NCBI GenBank assembly: GCA_023079485.1
Contig: CM041084.1
Location: 130,088,792 to 130,152,791 of the forward strand
Direction: 5' to 3'
Length of the DNA stretch: 64,000 bases
Origin: Archilochus colubris
Taxonomy: Eukaryota; Chordata; Aves; Apodiformes; Trochilidae
Below are positions 51,101 through 62,587 of this stretch, piece by piece. The position numbers and the translations under genes were made by a program. Positions within the stretch are counted from its first letter, which is position 1. Each line of letters begins with the position of its first letter. The notes under the pieces were generated by a model, which ran no database searches, was not told the origin of the DNA, and saw only the letters and a list, made by a program, of their open reading frames with translations.

Positions 51101-54100
51101 TGCAAACAGGTCTGCAGTTACACATTGTACACATGGACCATACATAATTTTTTTTCTCAAATTCAGCCCTCTTTCTCACTCTTCTTTTGGCACAAGAGAT
51201 GACTAAAATACATTTTCCCCTCTGCTTCATGAAAGGAATATTCCACTGACTCATCTGCTTCCAGTTAAACATATGTATATGCATTGGCAGGATTGGGAAC
51301 TAATCACCCTCAGACCGGGTCGCATGTAAAGCTTGAATTCTAACGAAAATATTTCAGTAGCTTTGGACAAGGCTGAAAAAGGGATATTTGAATTTATGTA
51401 TGTTTGCTCATGAAGGACTTTCTATGCAGTTCATCAGCTGTCACCTGAAACTTTGTGAGCCTTACCTCTCCTCTTTTGCCTCGCTTCTTTTGCATAGTTT
51501 TCCCCTTTTTTCTCTCCAGGGGTAGTAGAATTTTTCCACTAGCCAAATCACTTTGAAACTTACAAAATTTTGGCCAAAATTTAAACAGAAGAGCAAAAAT
51601 AGTCATCTGCACAGAAAGAAAAGAAAGTCAGTCTTGACCATATTAACAAAAAAAAAAAAAAACAACAAACCACAGAATTTACTGTGAAATAAAATGTAGT
51701 TTACCATGAGAATGAAATAACTATTTCTTTTTGAATACACAGCCTTGTTCCTCCCACGTACTGTGTCCTGACATTTCAGCCCAGCTTTTCTCAGCACATG
51801 CTTTTCATCAGTGTGTTTATTACTGGTGAGAAATCTTCCTAAAACACAGTTAAAAGGCACTTTCTTTTTTTATATTTCCCTAAACAATTGTTTGCATTAA
51901 TGAAAACATCCATCATTTTTTACAAGTATTCCTGATAAAATATACAACAGTAGAATTGCTTTTGCACCATTGTACTGCTCAAGTATTTCAAATATTCAGT
52001 TCATTATTGAGAGGGGTTTTTTCCCTCCTTAAGAGAAAGGAAATACTTTTTTGCCTCTGGAAAGGCTCTTAAACCACATTACAGATCTATGAGCAAATCT
52101 TGGATAATTTTTAAATGATATAATCTCTCACAGGGTCTTTTTTTGAACTAGAATAAGAAAAACAATTTTAGAAAAGCAAACAGAGGGGCTCAGTGAATTC
52201 TGTTGCTGCACGTACTAAGGCTTACATTTTTCAATTTATTTCTATGTTTAATTCTAATTGATAAACCTGGCTTCAAAGAAGCTGAGTATGCTCAGCACCT
52301 CACTGCTTCTGGCTCAACAGACTTGAAAGTGACATGTGGGTTACTGTCATGTTCCAGTCACAGCTTTTTGGCCATGTTCTTCCCCTGGGTTTGTGCCACA
52401 TTTCTGGAGTTTGCTGGGTTTTACACCAGTTGAAATGAGACTTCTTATTTCTCTTAGGGATGATATGAAACCTCTTCTCTGAGAAATCATCCGTCTTTTG
52501 TGGTTCAAACACTTTATGGACTTACAGTTGATGTTTAAATGTTTTGGTAGCAATTCCGTAGGAAAAGAAGAGGAACTACCTTTCTTGGGTTTAGAAGATA
52601 AGTCAGAGAAAACAGTAATGAGGAATAAGAAATTAAGTCTGTAGTAAGGGTTCACAAATTGCTGCTCAGTCTGGTTAGTAGATAGATCAGAGAGAAAATT
52701 ATCTACAGCCATTTAATACAGACTTTCTGTAATAAAGAAGGGAAAGTCATTCAATAAGTTAAGCTGTCTTTGTGCTTTAGTCTCATCTGCATTTTTTTTC
52801 CACAAACTTTGAAACCTCCAAACTTTCTTACTACAAATTACTTCTCTGACATTAATCAAATGGTAAAGAGCAAGAAATTAAAAGTATAGGCAGAATTAAT
52901 TGCTACTGCCAGAATTCCTAACACAGACCTGAATAACACCTTGCAAGATGACCTAGCTGTCAGAGATTGCCCAGCCTGGAGAGCAGTAAATATCTGAACT
53001 CTTTGTCATCTCCACCATACAGTCTTCACTGAGATGCACGATGATAATGTTCTCCTTCATGTCCAGGCATGAGTATCAAGTCCAAATTGTCACATAAGCA
53101 CCAAAGACTGTCTTTAGAATCAGGTACACAGACTCTAGCAGGATCTGTTACAGAGATTCTCCCAGCTTCTTACCTGTGCTTCTCTAAAAATGTAAGGTCC
53201 TAATTCTTTCCTATGCTCCAGAATTTTCTTTGCTTGTTGAGGTGGGATGTCAATCTGCAAAGCTGGGGGAATGGCAGAATTGATAAAGCAGTCGATAATA
53301 GCTGTGATCTTCTTCTGGACTGTAGCATCATCACAGTGAGAATGGCACAAGTCCTGAAAGATGAAAAACAGCATTTTTTGTCAATGAAGAGAGAGATGCA
53401 AGACCTTTTATAGGGCACCAATGATCAAAGATTTATAGTCATAGAAAAATAGTTATAGGATAGATTTCTTCAGTATGGAGGATAAAATTCTTAGAGGAAA
53501 TGGGCATAGTGAAAAACATGGTTAAGACATAAGTGGGACTTCTGGTTTGCAAATGCAGATATACAGCAATCATTGCTTTTAGGTGATGGATAATCTCTGC
53601 CTGCACATTCTGATAGAACAGGATAGCTTGTATCCTGCATTCAGTTAACATTACTGGAAAATAGGAAGCATTTCTGAAAAGAGAAACATGCACAGAGGTG
53701 TGAAATGCACTGATTTCCACAATGAGCCAGCTATGACTGGCATATCCATGGTAAATTAAAGGCAAATAAATGCTCTAAATACTCCAAGGGAGGCATTATT
53801 TAGAGGGTACAGGATATTATAACAGGAACATTGTCACAAGAGGGGACAATTTCAGCTGCCAGTACAATCTTCCATTCACCAAGTCTTCTACTTTCCCCAT
53901 TCATTAAGATGTTATAGTTTCCCAAAACCTGTGTCTGAAATTACTCTGTGCACAGCAGAATACAAAACAAACCTGCACTTACAAGGGTGAGAGCTGTAAG
54001 AAACACTGGGATTTTTCTATTATTTTTTTTAATATGATCCTATTGATCTTGTAAAACCTGTTATTACTGTTTTCACATTCTGGCAATGTAATGATTGGAC

Positions 54101-57100
54101 TTTGACAGGAAGGTAAAATAATTTAAAGTACTTCCTTCAAACCCTATGAAACACAAACTTTCCATCTATCTATAAACATCAAGAAATTTCTATAACACCA
54201 GGAGATTATCACATATATCTATGAAAGACACAATGAGCACTCAAGAGAATTTTCAGGAAGAGAGCTCTCTAAATGAAGAATGTGCATTTTGTTTCGGTTT
54301 AGAAGGCTGGATATTTACTTTGCAAAGAAATTAAAAACAGGGCCTTTAACCAGTAATGTGGGTATGTGAAAAAGCTGGCTGGTTTTATTATAAGTACTTC
54401 TTACTTTTGTGAAGGAAAAAAAAGAATGATAACAGCTATAATAAGGAAAGCTAGGCAATACAAGAATATATTCAATATATCCTGAGAGTAAATTATGCCT
54501 TCCTTCACTTACCTACCTTAAAAAAAAAAAAAAACATAACTGAGCTGTAGTAAGAGGGAAGACAAATAAGCCATATAATATGAAGAAGGATGAGACATGA
54601 ACACAGAGGAACAGATGGAAATGATCCACTGAGTTACAGTTCTTCATATATAAATATATATATAATATATGTAAATATATATAAATATATATTTTTTGTT
54701 TTTTGATTGTCCCAAGATGTGCCTCCAGCCTGATGGATTATGAGGAGCATTGCAGTCCCTGACTCCCAAGGCAGTTCTGTCTGAACTGATGGCATGACAG
54801 GGCTCAGGCAACACAAGTATGCACTGAACAAAGTGCTGCCCATGTCTTTGGCAATATTCCTCCAGTTCAACCTGACCCACAACACTCCTACTAGTCCAGT
54901 CCTTTGCTTCTATAAAGAGTATTAACTGCCAACCATGACAAATCACATGCATGTAGAAATATGGTCAGATTGTACTTTTTCTTGATAAGAAGAGAAATAA
55001 AATTAACATAAATGAAGTCGCTGGGACATAAAGCACTGAAGGATTTCTTCAGAAAGCAGATAAACAAAGAAAACATTCTAAACTATACTCCACATTAATT
55101 TGCGTGTATTTCACAATTTAACAATGAACGGTCACAAATCTGAAAAAAAACATTGAATATTTTGATAAGGATTTATGCCATGGAACTCCATGTGCCTTCA
55201 TGTCAAGTTTGTAGTCTCAGCTTGTCACTCTAACGAAGAGAGAGACAGCAGCAGCCCCAGAGTGCATTTCAGCTCATGATTCCTTGCTTGAGGATTAGAG
55301 CCTCTGAGGAGAGGCCACCCTCTGGAAACAGAGGAGCAAACAGCTTCTAAAGCAGACCCTAAATTCAAATGTGCAGTATTAAACAGGGAAAATACAGACA
55401 CATGCCTGCAGCAGGATCTCTAAGTGCTGCTGCAGCATTGGCTATATTAATATCCTGATTTTTGAGCATGTTATCTGACCTCATGCTCCCTGCCTGCCAT
55501 GTGCACACAGGTCGTGTTCAGGAGCCCAGGAGAGGCTCTGCTCTCTGGTAGCACTTCTGCATCAGCAGTATCCCAGAGGCAACAGGAATAAATTAAAAGT
55601 GAAAGATCCTTGCACTGTTGCCCCTGTATTCAGTCCAGGGTGCTACTAGGAGGCTGCAGTGTGATTTAAAGGCTCAGTCTGCAGTTTTCCCATTACATTT
55701 CACCCTGCACAGCAGTTATTTCATAAAGAGATGTATCTGGGAGAGAGGCAATACCTTCTCAGCTTCCCTGTCACATTTCACCTTGGCCACATCTTCAGCT
55801 GCAGTCAAATGTGATGGTATGGAGTTCAGGGGGAACGGGGTCTGTATATAAGTGTTTGGGGTAGATACTATCTCTGCATTTGCACATTTTGTTGAATGTC
55901 AGTTTTCTCTGATTTTTGAGAAATTACCAAATTCAGCAATAATCCCATTATTTAACAGTATGTAAACATAAAGACAGAATTAACATTTATTGCTTGCATA
56001 TTTTCTTGTGCTCAACAGATGTATACCAAAATCTGAGTATTAACTAGTTATTAGTGTCCTCTGGGGACTCAGAAGAATGTAACAGCTTGAAGAAGCATAA
56101 AGAAATACAGGGACAATACAGTCAAGTCATTAAAAATAGTTACTCTTAAGAGGTGAGGTTCTTCATCAAAGAAAAAAGTTAAAACAGTGAACAAGGTTTT
56201 ACTGCTAACAAGAAAGTGCCTAAGATTTTCCTGTTAAAATTATCCTAATATGCAGGAATGGATGCATTTGCTTACAAATCAAATGGTATTCCCCTTGCTG
56301 CATTTTACCAGCGTACCTTGTATTTCTGCACCTCTTGCCAGAAGAGCACTCCGTTCTCCAGTAAGTCTCCTTTCAGTGACACAAAGTACTGAAACAGATT
56401 TGCTGTCACTGGATTCAACAGCGCATTGCGGAAAGCTATTATTTCACTAGATGAAGAAACCCACTTACTGTCCACATGCTGTCAAAAGAAGAAATAAATG
56501 CACCAAATAAACTTTGTTTCAAAAAGCAATTGCAAAGACATTAGTTAGCCTAAGCTGTCTGATATTTATCTTTGCACTGACCCTAACTTTCAGTAGTTTA
56601 TGAGTTTGTGACATGGATACAATAGAATGTGGCAAGGTTTCATTTCTTACTTTACTTCTTTTTGCTTTTTTTTTTTTTTTCTTCCCTCCAGTTTGGTTTG
56701 GGCAACGTGTTTTGGAAGACATGATGGGAGAGGAAATGACTAACAATGATTTAGACCATATGACTACATACTATAAAGTATGGAAACAGCTATTGTTATT
56801 GATTATGGCAACAGGCTACTTTTCTAGAGAATGGTTGGGGTTTTGAGCAAACAAACAACAAAGAAAAAGGAACAGACAAACCGCATAGCTTAAAGTTGTA
56901 AAATGCTTCTGACAGGGATCTCACCAACAAAATGAGCTTTGAAATGTGTTGCCATGATCACCAACAGAAGCTGGAGAGTTTGCTCTCTGTGGAATAAAGC
57001 TACCAATAATAAAATAGAATTTAAAGTCATCAAGACCTTTTGGAAACCCACATGCTGCAAAGCACAGGGGGGTAGGCAGCCAGGAAAGGGTGGAGAAAGG

Positions 57101-60100
57101 AAGATGGTTTATGCAGGGACAGTTTGTTTGAAATGAAGTTCAGGCTGGCCTGCCTTCCTGAACAAACAGTTCTTGTGCTGTCACTGAGGAGCAAGCCAAA
57201 CAGCCCTCCTTTGTAATCAGATGGATGAATGAAAACTATCTTCTAACAGAGTATAAATTTTCTGAATTTAAAATTTTTGAAGTCCTGGAGGGATGGGTTG
57301 CTGTTCAATGGTCAACATGAGACACAAACATTTCCAGTTTCTGCAGGCAGTCCTGGAAATCTAATTTCATTTGAGCAGAAAGTCTTTCTGCAATATTCTC
57401 TTGAAAACAGAGGTAATGTCCTGTCACAGAGCCTGCCAGGGATAAGAGGCTCCCCTTGCAAGAGGGTGAGTGGTGGTTGTCCAAAGGTCCTTTGGTTAAA
57501 ATAAAGTTGGCTCAACTTAGACAACAAGGTGACATCTACTCAGCCCTCCTCCAGTTCTCCAAACATGTTCTATACCCTGTGAACATCATCTAGGCATCTT
57601 TGGGGGAAAATTATTTCTAGGCCATATAATGAAGGGAAGAACTAAGCATTGCTCCCACCCCTGTACTAATATATGAACACTGCTCGTTTTATGGGTCTAT
57701 AGCCTTGAAGCAGAACATGGAAAATAACCATCTTCCTGACAAACAAAGGGAAGCCAGTTAACAGGACCCACATGCACTTTGGATCTTTTTTGAGCTAATG
57801 GTTTGCATGGATAATTGGTGACCGGGTCTCCAGTTTGATTTCAACAGACAATAAAAGTTCAACTGAATAAATGTACACAACTTGTATGTTGGCAATCACA
57901 ACGAGTTCACTGCTCTTCAGGAGGAAAAAACTGGCAAACATCTGATGAAATGTATTATTACAAAGGTTTAAGATGTTTAAACTTGATATTATCTCAGTGC
58001 CGTAAGATTAAAATACAATTCTAAATGAAACAGATACTGTGAGATATGATTAAACCTGCCCACTCTACTGCATACTTCACATTCCCTTTTGTGTCTGCAC
58101 GTAATCCACTCACAATAATAAATAAACTACCAGATGCTGGAATGAACAGCTTGTCCCAATAAGTCCACCACATGCAAAACACAGATAAATGTGAATTAAA
58201 GGTACAATACCAGTTTGAGGAGGGTTGAATGCTCCAAAGCCCAGGACACGAGACAGGGCTTTTTTCAAGTATGAGCTCTCCAGCCAGGTAGGGAATGAAA
58301 TTTACCATGAACATCCAGGAGGAAGCTAAATTCACCGGGAATGTGAGCAATCAGTCAACTGTAGCCAATGCAACAATGACTGCTTTTGACAGCAGTACCT
58401 TTGGGCCTCACACTGTCAGCAGGCAGACAGTGAAGGATGTGCAAGGTCCAAACAGAAAAGCCAATGAAACTGCAGACACAAGAGACAGAGTAAACTTCAC
58501 TTGCCTTCCACATCCTAGTTGTCTTCTCCTGTTTTTGGCCTGGAAGATCTTCAGTTATGTCCCTTACCTAGAGTTGAACAAAACACTTTACTTTAAACTG
58601 CATTTTTATCTCCTCTTTGCTCATGTTAAGCCTTCTAATATTTGAGACCACAATGAAGAAGGAAGAATGAAGAGTTGATAGATCTTCTTTTGGGTCTGAA
58701 ACTTGTTGTAGACCCACACTGAACACAATCCCTTGTTCAGCTATAAATGAGCATGTGCTCATTTGGACTGCAGAGTTAGAAAAGACAAGAGGCAATAGCA
58801 AAAACTGCACTAGTTTACCCTACTCATAGCCTTCTGAATAAGCACTTATGTTGGGAACACATTTTGGGCTCTAACTTTTTGTTTTGTTCTGGGTTTTTTT
58901 CATGAAATGGTTTTAGTTCCTTTGGACAGCTGTATCAGAAATACAGGCTTGATCCTACAGCTTCTTTGTAGGAAAAATACACCTCAAATCAAGGGCAGAT
59001 TTTCTGAATAGGGACTACATAGTAGTCCCACAGTATTTGGTCACTGTGAAATATGAAGCCAAGTGGAGAATGTCATCTGGTTTCATTTCTTCTCAAATAC
59101 ATTCTTCAAAGGACCTTTTCATCCTCTGAATTTGCAGTAAGAAAAAGACCAGTGAGACATAAATGGAGTTAGGAAAATACTAAAGGCTCATTAGAAGTAT
59201 GTATTTCCTGTAAACTATTTATTAGAGTTGAATACAGCATTTTCCAAACTGCATGGGTCTACTCTCCCTGCCAGCACTGTGCAGCAAGCAGGTGCAAGAA
59301 GAGGCAAGAGAGCTTCCAGACCTGGAAGCAGCTTAGTCTTACCTCTTGTCTTCTGCCATGGCTTATGAAGAAGCCAGAGTTCAGCTAAAACGGTGCAGAG
59401 GGTTAGGAATTTTTACTTTGACATTATTATTAAATTACAGTTTGATTTATCAGAACCCACATTTTTGAGATTTCTTAGGGCTCTGAATCAATGAAAAAAT
59501 TCCCGTTCTGATGCATTTCTGACAACACTTCTGACAATCTTCTTGATGTTAAAAAGATCATTGGAAGTAAGTTCTATGAATCAATGTAGACTGCCTATGT
59601 GTCTGCTTGGTGGAACTGTCAAGTTGCCTTCTGCTGTGCCATTTCAGAGTTCAGAGTTTTTGTGCAAGTGCAAAAACCCCAGTGTTTTGCATCTGTAGGA
59701 TGCAGCTGGAATATTTCCCTACACAGATCCCACTCACAGAAGGACTCTGCTAGCTCTGCCCATTTCCCTGTATTCCTAATGAGCCAGCAGCAGTGCAAGG
59801 CTTCTCATTCCATTTTTTCTGGCAACTCTCTGAAGTCACCAATTGGAAACAAGGCTTGTAGCAGTCAACCTTCCCACTCAACAAAATTTCACAAGTCCTG
59901 GAGTTATTTTTACAGGCACTTCAGATACAGATGGGAGAATATTGACAGCATAAGAGAGAGTGAAAGAGAAAACAGCATGGGAAGCCCATTTGTGAGTGAA
60001 AGAGAAAATAGCATGGGAAGCCCATTTGTTTGCTGGTGTCTTTGTCCCCTTGGGCAAATCTTTTAAGCAAAGCAACATTTCTTCAGTGTGTAAGTGTATG

Positions 60101-62587
60101 GCTAGGGCAGAATGGCATTTGGAGAGTGCAGCACTACAACAAAGCTTGGTTTACAGCAGAGCTAACGCCAGCTCCTTCAGATTTAGGATCCAATAATAAT
60201 ATTGGCAGCCAGACTGAGCCTTCAGAGGAACTACCTTCACAGTTATCAAGCTAAATGCTTCAACCTGTAAGAGCTAGATCATCTCTTTCAAAGTAAACTG
60301 AATGTGGGTTGTGGGCTGCTTTTCCTCTGAACCATTTTATCCCAATGATAAATTCTGAGCCAACCAAAAAACAATGCCCGGATTTGTTGCTGTTGTTAAA
60401 ACATTACCTTTGCTTGTCCCTCCTCCCCGGAGTGCTCATCTGCCAGGAACAATGGCAGCCATTGTGTTTCTAATCTCTTCTGGACGAACTGCTGAATTTC
60501 TAGCAGAACTGCTGCTGAAAGCTGATCGTGAAGGATTTGTCCCCCTCCTCCACCTGAATGCATTAGCTAAGTAATCCAAATACAATAACACATGACATAA
60601 ACTTTTGTGTATACCAAATGTCCTTTATCTCTCTACATCCTTGATTTAGCAAAGCATGAGCTTAACTGTAAGCAAAGCATTTAATGCATGCTTACCCAAG
60701 GCTCACATGTACTTTTCATAAAAGGGAACAGATTACATTTGTCCCTACCTATAATGGAATACAGACTCCAGCAAATAATACCCCAGCTTGACCAAGTAAA
60801 TTTCCTAAGTATCAAGATATATCAGAGTACCACAGCTCAGACTGGCTGTCTGTGGCTTTACTGACATACCAAACTAGAAAGCTGGAACAAGTCACTCTGC
60901 CTGAAAGCCATTTTTACACTTTTTCTGAGCTCTGTTGTGCATGCTCTGACTGCAGCCTCAGATCAGTGTTTTAGGGAGATGTTCTATAAGAATAAGGGAG
61001 GAAATACCTGCACATGGACGAGGGGCTCCTCACACCCAACACAGAACCAGATTTCTGGCCAAAAATATAGGTAAGGTTTGAGGACATAACTTGGGGAAAA
61101 GCTGGTCTAAAGCAGCTTATGGATTTTAATCTCAGTAATATTCAGAGTGATTGTTCTTTATTAATGGTTTTGTAACTGGTACCTGTTCTTGTTGTTCTCT
61201 GGTAGCTGGGCTGTTGGGCCCAAATAAGTAGTTTTTGTTTAAGTACTTATTTTCAATGTCCTTTAATTTATCTTCCATTTTTTCTTTATCCTCATGGAGC
61301 ATCTTTCTGAACTGTTCAGTATCTATCCAGTACATGAGATCCATGCTACAAACAAATTTAAACAGAATGTTATTTAAATACTGAGTTAATTTCATCAACA
61401 TTCTAGGGAGTTATTAGTTTAACCACAAGCCACCAAAATGTTCAAGTTCTAAATACCAGGTCAGATTGGACTGAAATTTTATGTAATTTTTTTTCTTTGC
61501 TAGTACCATCTGGTGAGACCATGTCACTTGGTGAACACACAGATAAAACACACATCTTAGGGATCTCATTTAGGGTCCCTTCTGGGTATCATGAAAGGAA
61601 TAATCTCCTCAATGTGCCCCTGCTAAATCCAGCAGGGACTGTGAACCAGACCCATGGTGCAGAGCTCACAGAGAGAAGAAAAATGAAACAGATGAGAATT
61701 TGAAGCAGTACTGCAGGCTGTGAACCACTGAGAGACAAGTTGACACCCCCTGTTCTGCATCCTCATATTGCCTGAGAAAGAAGCAGGGATGACAGCTGGA
61801 AAAGTCAGCTCCAGAAATCACCCCCTTCTTACTTCATGCAAAGTGCTAGAGCTTCAGTCAGTTTGCAGTCAAGCAGACAAAACCAATTTATGGTAATTTT
61901 TTTTCTGGGGCTTTTTTGTGGGTTGCCTTTTCATAAGTTCTTGATTCCAGTACTTGTTTTATCATTTGTGGTAATTGACAAATAATCTATCTGTAGATTG
62001 TTCTATTTGTTTTAATGGAGCAGATATTGGTTTTGTTCTTTAAACCAGAGGACAGAATAAGTGACATACCTACAGTTTCCATTTTGTGAGCATTTTAATG
62101 AGGATATTCTCTGCATTTGTGGTACAAAATATGAAACATTAGACAAATCTGTTCCACTTCTCAATTTGGTTAATAAATGACTTTTTCAAAGCACTTATCT
62201 ATGACTTAAACTTTCAAAAGCATCCAACTGATTGAAGAACAGATGTTCACCCTTTAAAAGTCTTTCAAGACCCTTACAGACCTAAGTTTTATGGAACTTC
62301 TTTCATTTCCTAGTTCGTTCACAGCATGAATAATTCACCCAAAAGCAAATGATCCAATTTGCTGTAATTTATGCAGTTACTCCTTGGCATCTACCTATGA
62401 CAGCTGGTCAAATATGTCCATCTTATTTAAAAAGCAAAATACATAATTTTGAAGCTCGTTAGGTAAAACCACTTACACTGGTGGCTTACTCTCATGTTTT
62501 TGTCCTCGTGTTCTCCTACTTTTTCCTTCCAAGGGATCAGGAGCATGAACATAGCTTGTTGGTCTGACAAGACTAAGTCTTAACCCA
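45098..62587 (-). CDS. RGS22: RGS22, C-terminal 380 residues (nine exons)
   Basis: RGS22 is a large, mainly testis-expressed vertebrate protein with several RGS domains, the fold that binds G-alpha subunits. Coding exons on the minus strand, in order, are 62587-62477, 61345-61183, 60521-60408, 56478-56317, 53353-53174, 51606-51466, 47965-47861, 45835-45736 and 45165-45098. The phases join without conflict (2,2,0,0,0,0,0,0,1) and give 380 residues before TAG. The first exons carry one RGS-type unit ([50 protein letters not shown]). The next carry the last RGS domain ([52 protein letters not shown]). The tail has the conserved [16 protein letters not shown] motif. The human protein has about 1,264 residues, so the N-terminal two thirds lie beyond the right edge of the window. 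Confidence 0.96.
45736..45835 (-). CDS. RGS22: RGS22 coding exon ([16 protein letters not shown])
   Basis: This exon is 100 nt, phase 0 to 1. The acceptor TTCTTGCAG precedes 45835 and the donor GCAG/GTTGTT is at 45736/45735. It encodes [20 protein letters not shown] and a short charged helix. The motif is very close to the human RGS22 tail, which anchors the identity of the surrounding less conserved exons. Confidence 0.92.
45836..47860. other. RGS22 intron with CR1
   Basis: Intron of 2.0 kb holding the CR1 fragment at 46723-47117. The rest is unremarkable. Confidence 0.85.
46723..47117 (+). mobile_element. CR1 LINE 3' fragment
   Basis: About 395 bp in plus orientation, from GGCTGAGGGAGCTGGGGCTG through AGAAAGAATTTCTTTATGGA to the end TTCTATGATTCTATGATTTC. 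It is antisense to RGS22 within an intron. An open frame across it (46844-47038) is repeat-derived. Confidence 0.95.
47861..47965 (-). CDS. RGS22: RGS22 coding exon (variable linker)
   Basis: This exon is 105 nt (35 codons), phase 0 to 0. The acceptor TCTTGGCAG precedes 47965 and the donor AAG/GTAAAT is at 47861/47860. It encodes [20 protein letters not shown] followed by an acidic stretch ending DEYGWK. Its sequence is not clearly conserved with mammals. Its place rests on phase, splice sites and position between two better anchored exons. Confidence 0.75.
47966..51465. other. RGS22 intron with CR1
   Basis: 3.5 kb intron. It contains an A17/GA patch (48669-48696), a CR1 fragment (49250-49514) and a T-run at 50069-50080. 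No exon was recognised. Confidence 0.8.
49250..49514 (+). mobile_element. CR1 LINE 3' fragment
   Basis: About 265 bp in plus orientation, from AAATGGTTTTAATATGGAAG through GAAGTGTTCAAAGTCAGGCT to CCATTCCATGATTCTATGAA. It is antisense to RGS22. The 88-codon open frame across it (49192-49458) is the decayed CR1 tail and not a host gene. Confidence 0.95.
51466..51606 (-). CDS. RGS22: RGS22 coding exon ([17 protein letters not shown])
   Basis: This exon is 141 nt (47 codons), phase 0 to 0. The acceptor CTGTGCAG precedes 51606 and the donor GAG/GTAAGG is at 51466/51465. It begins [20 protein letters not shown], the end of the last RGS domain, and ends in a very basic run ([15 protein letters not shown]). 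The internal ATG is not a start; it follows directly on the FREAQ end of the preceding exon. Confidence 0.95.
51607..53173. other. RGS22 intron
   Basis: 1.6 kb intron with an A-run at 51648-51661. The minus open frames in it (for example 52347-52712) have no splice or family support. Confidence 0.8.
53174..53353 (-). CDS. RGS22: RGS22 coding exon (core of last RGS domain)
   Basis: This exon is 180 nt (60 codons), phase 0 to 0. The acceptor ATCTTTCAG precedes 53353 and the donor CAG/GTAAGA is at 53174/53173. It encodes [20 protein letters not shown], then [20 protein letters not shown] and [13 protein letters not shown]. It is very close to the remembered mammalian RGS22. Confidence 0.97.
53354..56316. 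other. RGS22 intron with AT microsatellite
   Basis: 3.0 kb intron containing the AT-rich simple repeat at 54646-54697 and an A-run at 54519-54533. No other gene was recognised. Confidence 0.8.
54646..54697. repeat. AT-rich microsatellite
   Basis: About 50 bases of imperfect (TA)n/(TAAA)n, running into a T-run. Confidence 0.9.
56317..56478 (-). CDS. RGS22: RGS22 coding exon (start of last RGS domain)
   Basis: This exon is 162 nt (54 codons), phase 0 to 0. The acceptor TTTGACAG precedes 56478 and the donor AAG/GTACGC is at 56317/56316. It encodes [20 protein letters not shown], then [19 protein letters not shown] and FWQEVQKYK. These are the early helices of an RGS fold, with the family's aromatic FQYFVS and FW positions present. 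Confidence 0.97.
56479..60407. other. RGS22 intron
   Basis: 3.9 kb intron. It holds a 36-bp tandem duplication (59958-60029) and a T-run at 56667-56680. The 155-codon plus frame at 59599-60066 spans that duplication but lacks any family or splice support. Confidence 0.8.
59958..60029. repeat. 36-bp tandem duplication
   Basis: Two head-to-tail copies, 59958-59993 and 59994-60029, differ at one base (AAACAG versus AAATAG). A period of 36 keeps any frame open, which is why a longer chance open frame crosses it. Confidence 0.95.
60408..60521 (-). CDS. RGS22: RGS22 coding exon ([18 protein letters not shown])
   Basis: The donor is AAAG/GTAATG at 60408/60407. With the acceptor CGATCAG before 60521 the exon is 114 nt (38 codons), phase 0 to 0, matching both neighbours. 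It encodes [20 protein letters not shown] and then [18 protein letters not shown], the last helices of the penultimate RGS unit. A stronger-looking AG at 60553 would add 32 bases and break the frame, so the start was chosen by phase. Confidence 0.88.
60522..61182. other. RGS22 intron
   Basis: 660-bp intron from the donor GTACCA (61182) to the purine-rich acceptor region at 60522-60553. Nothing else was seen. Confidence 0.8.
61183..61345 (-). CDS. RGS22: RGS22 coding exon ([12 protein letters not shown])
   Basis: This exon is 163 nt. The acceptor TTTGTAG precedes 61345; its first base completes a V codon. The donor GAACAG/GTACCA is at 61183/61182. It encodes [20 protein letters not shown], a charged helical stretch, and [19 protein letters not shown]. 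It is the start of an RGS-type unit and is strongly conserved with mammalian RGS22. Confidence 0.97.
61346..62476. other. RGS22 intron
   Basis: 1.1 kb AT-rich intron, GTAAGT to TTTGTAG on the minus strand. No repeat or other gene was recognised. Confidence 0.85.
62477..62587 (-). CDS. RGS22: RGS22 coding exon ([15 protein letters not shown])
   Basis: This exon is 111 nt, phase 2 to 2. The acceptor GGTTTAG precedes 62587 and the donor CCAGT/GTAAGT is at 62477/62476. It encodes [20 protein letters not shown] and then the basic [16 protein letters not shown], a linker before the RGS unit. It joins the next exon in correct phase. The basic run could act as a localisation signal, which is only inference. 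Confidence 0.88.

Noticed and set aside
59599..60066. 155-codon plus-strand open frame
   Set aside because: Length is inflated by the 36-bp in-frame tandem duplication. No domain, promoter or splice support; antisense within an RGS22 intron.
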